Assembly: GCA_900764045.1 (NCBI GenBank)
Contig: CAAFMN010000047.1
Span: forward strand, 19,176-83,175
Direction: 5' to 3'
Source of the DNA: Clostridia bacterium
Lineage (GTDB): Bacteria; Bacillota; Clostridia; Lachnospirales; Bianqueaceae
Length of the DNA: 64,000 nt
Positions 58,865-64,000 of the stretch are shown here, piece by piece. Below the pieces are notes generated by a model that was not told the DNA's origin, searched no databases, and saw only the letters and a list, made by a program, of their open reading frames with translations. The position numbers and the translations under genes are program-made. How positions within the stretch are numbered: the first letter of the stretch is position 1; each line of letters starts with the position of its first letter.

Positions 58865-60430
58865 TTACAGTGTTACGCTGCCTTTCAGGCTCTCATGTGC
58901 AGGAACTGTAAGCTCTGCCAGCTCTCCGCCGTTCCAGCGCTCCAGCTTCCAGGTCTTGGCTTCATCGCCCAGATTGACAGCTTCATACTCGTATGTCGTA
59001 CCTTCTTTCCACCATACACGGAAGCTGATGCCCTCCGGCAAGCGGGTCACGCCGTCCGTCACATGACGCAGCAGGTTCTCCGGCATACCTCCGCGGGTCG
59101 CCCACTCACTTGCGCCCGTCATCGGCTCAAAGCCATACATCATCAGGAATCTTCCGCCCTGTCTGCTGGCACTCCATGCACACTGATGGAACTCATCGTT
59201 ATCCTCGCACACAGCGCCCATTCTCAGCAGCTCCGCATAGGCACGCTCCAGCCACTTGGGATCTCCGTCATAGAAATGCGCTGCAACCAGCACATTGGCC
59301 ATGACCTGATCACCCTTATTGTTCTCCTCATCCAGGGTATGTGCCCACGCAAGTATGCGGTCCTTATACTTCGCCTCACCGGTCAGAGCGTGATAACGCA
59401 GCGCCAGTCTTGCGAGGTAAGTGCAGTCCCCTACATAGTCTGACGGAGTCTCTCCCTGACCGCCCTTGCCATCCTGTACTTCCCAAGCGCCGTCCTTGAA
59501 GCGGATCGCCGGACGTCCGTCCTTGCCATTGACCCAGAACTGCTCCATCATCATCTCCGCGGCACGCAGATACCGCTCCTTTTTAGTCAGACGATACGCG
59601 TCCATAAGAGCGCTTACGATATCATACATCGTATTGTCGGATACGGTCGAATAGAAGATCGTATACTGGCCGCCCTCAAATACTCCGGCACGGCTCATCT
59701 CCTTAGCCTGTGCTGCTTCCGGCAGAATAGAACAGGGGATCGGGCCGCCTGCTGCCTGGCACTTCTCGATATGATCGCACCAGTGATCGCAGTAATCCTG
59801 TACCAGATCCAGATACTTCTGCTCGCCCGTTATGTTATAAGCACAGATCGCCTCATCGATAAAGCGGAAGTGGTTGCCCTCCTGATAGTCGTACGGAGGA
59901 TAATTGCGGACACCGCGGGTTCCCAGCCAGTTGCTGACGAACTCATGCTTCTCCCAGTTATACCAATCCGGTACGCCCTTCTCCCAGTTTCCGGTATGAT
60001 GCGCTACATCCACAATGTCCTGCTTGGCTGTCTCAGCGCCCGGCAGATTGTAATAATACAGCGCGTTCTGGAAATAGATATAGGTCTCGATCTCGTGATG
60101 CACTTCATGGCAGTCCACATAGCCGTGATACTGATTGGCATCAGTATAGGCCTTACGGGTCTCTACCATCTTCTTCATGTACTCCGCTACCGCCTCATCA
60201 CTGCGCACGGTCTGATACGGAATCGCGATACGGAACTGACCACCCGCCTCATGAGAATCCACATTGGCCAACGGGTCCTTATCGAGTTCCTTATAGAGAT
60301 ACTCCTTGGTCTCCCGCAAAAATGCCGCCTGCAGGCCTGCCCAGTCTTCACTGAGACCGGCCTTCCAGCTGTCATACTGTGCCCGATACTGCGGCGCCGC
60401 CAGCGCCAGATACTTTTCTGTCTGCTTCAT
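58865..60430 (-). CDS. Putative alpha/alpha-barrel glycan-active enzyme
   Basis: This 521-aa protein without signal peptide has a repeated helical pattern (GEQKYLDLVQDYCDHWCDHIEKC, DAYRLTKKERYLRAAEMMMEQFW, GEAKYKDRILAWAHTLDEENNKGD, GDPKWLERAYAELLRMG). This suggests an (alpha/alpha)6 barrel, as in several glycosidase and polysaccharide lyase families, followed by a C-terminal beta-sandwich of about 90 residues. Possible catalytic or binding residues lie in VDCHEVHHEIETY and CEDNDEFHQCAWSASRQGGRF. The start at 60430 has GGGGG 10 nt upstream. It lies between guaD and a CE12 esterase. I do not recognise the exact family. Confidence 0.65.
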   Translation of the reverse strand: MKQTEKYLALAAPQYRAQYDSWKAGLSEDWAGLQAAFLRETKEYLYKELDKDPLANVDSHEAGGQFRIAIPYQTVRSDEAVAEYMKKMVETRKAYTDANQYHGYVDCHEVHHEIETYIYFQNALYYYNLPGAETAKQDIVDVAHHTGNWEKGVPDWYNWEKHEFVSNWLGTRGVRNYPPYDYQEGNHFRFIDEAICAYNITGEQKYLDLVQDYCDHWCDHIEKCQAAGGPIPCSILPEAAQAKEMSRAGVFEGGQYTIFYSTVSDNTMYDIVSALMDAYRLTKKERYLRAAEMMMEQFWVNGKDGRPAIRFKDGAWEVQDGKGGQGETPSDYVGDCTYLARLALRYHALTGEAKYKDRILAWAHTLDEENNKGDQVMANVLVAAHFYDGDPKWLERAYAELLRMGAVCEDNDEFHQCAWSASRQGGRFLMMYGFEPMTGASEWATRGGMPENLLRHVTDGVTRLPEGISFRVWWKEGTTYEYEAVNLGDEAKTWKLERWNGGELAELTVPAHESLKGSVTL

Positions 60431-60447
60431 TGTTGTTTGTCCCCCTT

Positions 60448-61446
60448 TTATTTTCTGATATGTTCGCATACAGGAAGCCCAAGCTCCTGCATGCCCTCAA
60501 GCACGAGGCTCGCCATCTTCAGCGCGCCGTCGTAGCTAAAGTGCGTGTCATCTACATTGCCCTCCGGGAAAATATCCGTTACCCCTGGAGCAACATAAGC
60601 AAAGAGTTTTTTACTCTCTTCGTCTCCGTAAGCTTCCAGCATCGCTGTCGCCTTACGGTTCAAATCGATCAGCGCTACCTGATCCTCCGCCGCTAACTTA
60701 CGCATAGCGTCCGGATAGTCTCCCAGCGTGTGCCGGATATGCCCATTTTCATCAAAATGGCGGCGCGGCTGCGAGGTCACCAGTACCGGTGTCGCTCCCG
60801 CCTGACGCGCGATCTTGATAAAATACCGCAGCGTATCCGTAAAGGCTCCATAGGCCGGCGCGTACCGGTCCGTCTTGTCCTTCTGGTCATTATGCGCAAA
60901 CTGCATCATCATCACATCGCCCGGTTTGAGCCGCTTCATGATCGGCAAAAACAGCTGTTCCCGAATGAAGGACTGCGTAGAATAGCCGCAGCGCGCGTGA
61001 TTGGATATATTGACATTCTCATCGAACAGTACCGGCAGCAATTCTCCCCATCCTGCATGATAAGGACTTTGCTCCTGATCGCAAACCGTGGAATCTCCTA
61101 ACAGAAAAACGGTCGGTATCTCATCGGCCCGCTGCATCCGGAAATTCAACACCGCAGGATTGGTACCCTCTACCAGCAGCTGAATTCTGGAAAATCTTAC
61201 GTCCAGAGCGAAGCTATAGGTCTGCTGCTGCCCCGGTTCCAGATGAATCTGCGGCAACATCCGTCTTCCCGGGAATGCCAGCACCTGCGCTACATCCGCG
61301 CCCTGTGCGCCGCCCAGTGTCAGCTCCACACGGTATACTCCGTTTTCCGCCGGAAAATCCAGCCGAACGCCTTCTCTCTCCTTATCCCAGACTTCCAGCA
61401 TATATCCCAGATATGCTCCAGGCAAAATAATCTCCTGTGTCTGCAT
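60448..61446 (-). CDS. SGNH esterase, rhamnogalacturonan acetylesterase-like (CE12)
   Basis: This 332-aa enzyme probably removes acetyl groups from pectin-type sugars. A beta-rich N-terminal domain (residues 1-110) precedes the SGNH hydrolase domain. Its four blocks are visible: VFLLGDSTVCDQ (Ser), NHARCGYSTQSF (Gly), MMMQFAHNDQKD (Asn) and NVDDTHFSYDGA (Asp-His). No signal peptide is seen, so it would act on imported oligosaccharides. Its first ATG pair overlaps the stop of the upstream GH140-like gene; the ATG at 61446 has GGAG 6 nt upstream. Confidence 0.87.
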   Translation of the reverse strand: MQTQEIILPGAYLGYMLEVWDKEREGVRLDFPAENGVYRVELTLGGAQGADVAQVLAFPGRRMLPQIHLEPGQQQTYSFALDVRFSRIQLLVEGTNPAVLNFRMQRADEIPTVFLLGDSTVCDQEQSPYHAGWGELLPVLFDENVNISNHARCGYSTQSFIREQLFLPIMKRLKPGDVMMMQFAHNDQKDKTDRYAPAYGAFTDTLRYFIKIARQAGATPVLVTSQPRRHFDENGHIRHTLGDYPDAMRKLAAEDQVALIDLNRKATAMLEAYGDEESKKLFAYVAPGVTDIFPEGNVDDTHFSYDGALKMASLVLEGMQELGLPVCEHIRK

Positions 61447-62801
61447 CATTTTCTCCTTAGTACCAGGACCCAATCCCGGTTCGGCATGTATTCCTTGGAC
61501 GGTGTCACAAAGACTCGCTCTTCTGCGAAGTCCGTCACGCCGGCATAACTCATCACGCCGGTCAGCGGGTTCATCCAGTACACCTCCGCTTCTCCGTCAA
61601 GTGCGTTTTCCTTCAGTTGGATCTTCCTGCCGGTGTAGCTATAAGCCAAGAGATAGTCCGGCCCAGCGAATACACTGATCCGCTCATACTTTTCTCCCGG
61701 CTCATCCGCCAAAAGCTCCTGTGCCGGATGCCCATTGATAAAGTCCACGCTGTTCATCAGCTCCGTCAGATGCTTCATGCTGTCCGAGCCCGGATGATGG
61801 ATCGCTTCGCTCCACTTTTCCCAGCAGTCGTAATTGCCCGCTTTATCCCTCGTATGCCACATCTGCATAATCGCATTGTGTCCATAGGTAAAGCCGCAGG
61901 CGCCTGCCAACACCGACCAATACGCATACCGCCGTACATCCCGGTCTCTCCACATCGGCTCCGCGCCTCCGTGCAGTCCCTGCGGGATATTTTCATAAGA
62001 AGGCTCCGCATCCAATACCGGCATCGGTCCTTCGGGGCGCTGCGCTGTCATCCGGTGTACCCGCTCTACATATTTCCAGTTGTCCTCACCGAAGCTGTAA
62101 TCATCCTGGTCATTATCGTCCCAAGCCTTCAGCTTGATCTGATCATAACGGCGGTGTCCTGACTGGAACATATGCATGTCCAGCCAATCGGCGTTCGGGA
62201 AATAATCGATGGATGTTGTCCGTCCAAACGGATGGAAGCATACCAGCTTATCCGGATTCAGCTTCTTCAGCGTAGATCCCATATTGTTCCAATACTCAAA
62301 CGCTTCATTGCCTCGGGTGTCTCCGCCGGTAATCCAGATCACGTTGGGCGCGTCCTTATACCGCTCTGCCAGAAACGCCGCGTATACCTTGACCTTCTCC
62401 GGATCCGTCCACCCGCTCTTGACAATCCCGCCCCAATGCGGCAGCATCGCCATGTACAGGCCATACTTTTCGGCTGTCTTAACCACATAATCCACCATGT
62501 CCCAGTAGGTGAACTCTCCCTCCAGGTTGGGCTTGGTCACATCCTCTTCCAGAAAGCCTCTAGCCCCATAGGCATTTTCACAAGGCGCAAAATGAAACAG
62601 TGTCGCCTGAATCACATTGTAGCCTTTTTCCGCGCGATTGCGCAGATATACCTCAACCTCTTCCTTCTTCAGATTGTGAAATAACAGCCATGCTGTGTCC
62701 CCCAGCCAGAAAAACGGCTTATCTCCGGTTACGAGATAGGGCTTGCCCTTAGCCGCGGCCAGTGGTCCGTACTCCCAGGGCTTCTTGCAAGTCTTTTCCA
62801 T
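61446..62801 (-). CDS. GH140-like (DUF4038) glycosidase, apiosidase-type
   Basis: This 451-aa TIM-barrel protein matches the DUF4038/GH140 family, whose characterised member cleaves apiose from rhamnogalacturonan II. It shows PFFWLGDTAWLLFHNLKKEEVEVYLRNRAEKGYNVIQ, LPHWGGIVK, NVIWITGGD with the likely acid/base Asp, and PVLDAEPSYENIP with the probable nucleophile region. A C-terminal collagen-binding-like beta domain covers residues 365-451. There is no signal peptide. The ATG at 62801 fits the promoter at 62838-62866, and a 44-codon upstream extension is rejected. It is the first gene of the glycan locus. Confidence 0.85.
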   Translation of the reverse strand: MEKTCKKPWEYGPLAAAKGKPYLVTGDKPFFWLGDTAWLLFHNLKKEEVEVYLRNRAEKGYNVIQATLFHFAPCENAYGARGFLEEDVTKPNLEGEFTYWDMVDYVVKTAEKYGLYMAMLPHWGGIVKSGWTDPEKVKVYAAFLAERYKDAPNVIWITGGDTRGNEAFEYWNNMGSTLKKLNPDKLVCFHPFGRTTSIDYFPNADWLDMHMFQSGHRRYDQIKLKAWDDNDQDDYSFGEDNWKYVERVHRMTAQRPEGPMPVLDAEPSYENIPQGLHGGAEPMWRDRDVRRYAYWSVLAGACGFTYGHNAIMQMWHTRDKAGNYDCWEKWSEAIHHPGSDSMKHLTELMNSVDFINGHPAQELLADEPGEKYERISVFAGPDYLLAYSYTGRKIQLKENALDGEAEVYWMNPLTGVMSYAGVTDFAEERVFVTPSKEYMPNRDWVLVLRRK

Positions 62802-62837
62802 TTCCTTAACTCTCCTTTTTTCTACGAGCCTTTTCCC

Positions 62838-62866
62838 ATTATACATCATTCCCAGGCTTCTGAAAA
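62838..62866 (-). promoter_or_regulatory. Promoter of the glycan locus
   Basis: On the minus strand, TTTTCA at 62866-62861 and a perfect TATAAT at 62843-62838 are 17 nt apart. It would place transcription start about 30 nt before the GH140-like gene. Confidence 0.7.
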
Positions 62867-63027
62867 GCGGTTTTAAAAATTCTTTTTTGCCTTTTAGTGA
62901 TTCATCCGTCTTTTTGACGATCCCTTTGACCATTTTTTCGACTCACCGTATATATCTTCTGTCAAGTTATACAAAAAAGTCTGTTCAAGTTATTTCATAA
63001 CAGCAAAAAGATCTCATTTTTTTATAA

Positions 63028-63447
63028 TTACCTTTTCTGTGTTGGGGTAAGTCGGACAAACGCCGCCCACACAATACGGTTGTCCATCTTTTCTCCATAC
63101 AGTTCCTCGGTAAAATCAGGACCACAGATCTCGGTGTTACATAACTTGGTCGTACCGTCCTTAAAGCCGTAGCAGTCATCTTTCTGCATCCGCTTAGAGA
63201 ATTTGTCCTCGTTGCGCTTATAGTCTGCGATGACCTCTCCGGCAGCTTTGCTGAGGAGCAGAAACGGACAATAGTGCTCTGCAACAGGCGCATACCGTTC
63301 CATAATCTGAGCGTAGCTGAGATCGGTGACAATGGCATACTTTTCTGTGCCTGTGTAGCCGGGATACTCATAGCCTAGCTTGATAACCTTACACTCGACC
63401 TTAAATTCTTCTGCCAGTGCTTCGATGTTGATTGTGTTATTCGTCAT
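63028..63447 (-). pseudogene. Truncated mobile-element protein, sigma-70-like
   Basis: This 139-aa frame has AAAGGAG 10 nt before the ATG at 63447. It contains KLGYEYPGYTGTEKYAIVTDLSYAQIMERYAPVAEHYCPFLLLS and ends abruptly at VRLTPTQKR. In sigma-70-like proteins carried by clostridial conjugative elements, an LTPTQxRR-type sequence starts the region 4 helix-turn-helix, so the DNA-binding part seems to be missing. It adjoins IS3-family sequence. The family link is from memory of the motif; a complete short protein of other function is possible. Confidence 0.5.
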
Positions 63448-63830
63448 TTTGCGTAATCTCCTTTGAATTTTGAATTTAGTGTTCGGGTTCAAAATTCGGA
63501 GATCACGGATAGCGGGAAATGGCGCTTTGCCACCGAACCAAGGACATAACTTTCTTCTTCCTGCTCAGGAGAAAGCGAAAAGGGCACAAAAAAGCCGCTG
63601 TAGCTTTCATGTCAATACTTGATGGCTACAACGGCTTCTTCTATCAGCTCGTCCTATTCAATTTGCTTCGCCTAAGCTGCTTATAAATTGGTGGAAGCTG
63701 CAATCGCGTTTCAAGAGATCTTTCACAGCTGCTGTCGGCAAACAGGCAATAAAAAAGCAGCTACAAACCTTAGAGGCTGTGATATGTACCCAGTTTTCTG
63801 GACACCGTTATTTGAATTGAATAATTAGTT
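63448..63830. other. Non-coding mobile-element debris
   Basis: This stretch between the truncated gene and the IS transposase has no intact gene. On the minus strand a short frame ending DELIEEAVVAIKY stops at 63614, inside a terminator-like hairpin, and looks like the tail of a lost gene. Confidence 0.4.
63587..63637 (-). terminator. Terminator-like hairpin in mobile-element debris
   Basis: On the minus strand, AAGCCGTTGTAGC pairs with GCTACAGCGGCTT (one mismatch) around a 20-nt loop, followed by six T. Confidence 0.75.
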
Positions 63831-64000
63831 TCACGTCATGGATGCTTCCCGGAATTTTGCGGGAGGCATCCATTTTGTTTTGGCTTGAATTCTCCTATTG
63901 TTGTAGTAATCAATATAATCTGCAATCGCTTTCGAGAAGATTTCAAAAGAGGTATATTCCTTCTCATACCCGTAAAACATCTCATTTTTAAGTCTTCCAA
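63785..64000 (-). mobile_element. IS3-family insertion sequence, 3' end
   Basis: The window ends inside an insertion sequence whose transposase reads toward low coordinates. The likely terminal repeat is at 63785-63804 (on the minus strand it ends in CCAGAAAACTGGGTACA). The left end and any target-site duplication lie outside the window. Confidence 0.72.
63831..64000 (-). CDS. IS3-family transposase, C-terminal fragment in window
   Basis: The last 56 codons of an IS3/IS150-group transposase (OrfB, DDE integrase core) are present, ending at TGA 63833-63831. The residues read GRLKNEMFYGYE, then FSKAIADYIDYYNNRRIQAK and KWMPPAKFREASMT. This is the conserved C-terminus after the catalytic Glu, where YNNxRIQ is diagnostic. 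The remaining gene is beyond the window edge, so I cannot say whether it is intact. Confidence 0.85.
   Translation of the reverse strand, partial: GRLKNEMFYGYEKEYTSFEIFSKAIADYIDYYNNRRIQAKTKWMPPAKFREASMT

Noticed and set aside
62890..62990. Plus-strand TTGACC-17-TATATA promoter near 62926
   Set aside because: It points into a region whose only gene-like frames are on the minus strand, so it is probably chance in AT-rich sequence.

Overview
The window looks like the chromosome of an anaerobic gut Firmicute of the Clostridia, most likely Lachnospiraceae or a near relative. The reasons are roughly 50% G+C, sigma-A promoters of the TTGACA-17-TATAAT type, AGGAGG ribosome binding sites, SipW/TasA secretion genes, a sorting signal followed by QLNWP, and the order hpf - secA - prfB. 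Almost all genes are on the minus strand on both sides of the window, so a fork passing through probably travels from high to low coordinates and no origin or terminus lies inside. I see no rRNA, tRNA or CRISPR array.

Layout from low to high coordinates. 1-1661: end of a tad/Flp-pilus-type locus (cpaF-like, cut by the window edge, and cpaE-like). 2004-3434: secreted CHAP hydrolase with three peptidoglycan-binding repeats. 3673-6996: plus-strand sugar operon (GH4 glycosidase, TIM-barrel isomerase, Gfo/Idh/MocA dehydrogenase). 7056-16067: a 9-kb surface-fibre island: TetR regulator, SipW signal peptidase, four SipW-type (TasA/camelysin-like) proteins, a Cys-rich secreted protein, a 1023-aa von Willebrand A adhesin, a Cna_B sortase substrate and a sortase. 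16489-32819: housekeeping genes (lgt, an rRNA methyltransferase, ktrAB, rpsF-ssb-rpsR, aroB, yfhO-like, pfkA, dnaE, a lipoprotein hydrolase, prfB with its programmed frameshift). 32881-36863: secA, hpf, a candidate structured RNA between them, and a DnaA-box cluster upstream of hpf. 36864-44695: Sel1/NERD membrane protein, CYTH, HIT, a CE15-like esterase, a DNA methyltransferase, a P-type ATPase and a CmpB-type membrane protein. 44812-49081: carAB. 49330-50646: GH32 sucrase. 50708-62801: a long minus-strand glycan locus (GH140-like enzyme, CE12 esterase, alpha/alpha-barrel protein, guanine deaminase, diketogulonate reductase-type enzyme, two paralogous lipoprotein binding proteins, two permeases, no ATPase). 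63028-64000: mobile-element debris, with a truncated gene and the end of an IS3-family element.

The observations I rate highest are these. The CarA subunit has lost all three glutaminase triad residues, so this carbamoyl-phosphate synthetase is probably ammonia-dependent. A lipoprotein alpha/beta-hydrolase has Asp in place of the nucleophilic Ser. The hpf-secA gap contains a promoter and a strongly structured, apparently freestanding RNA. A cluster of about eight DnaA boxes sits far from any dnaA gene, next to a SigH-like promoter for hpf. The prfB frameshift site uses UAA rather than the usual UGA. The SipW/vWA/sortase island carries an atypical LIQTG sorting signal. All family assignments come from reading motifs; no database search was run.
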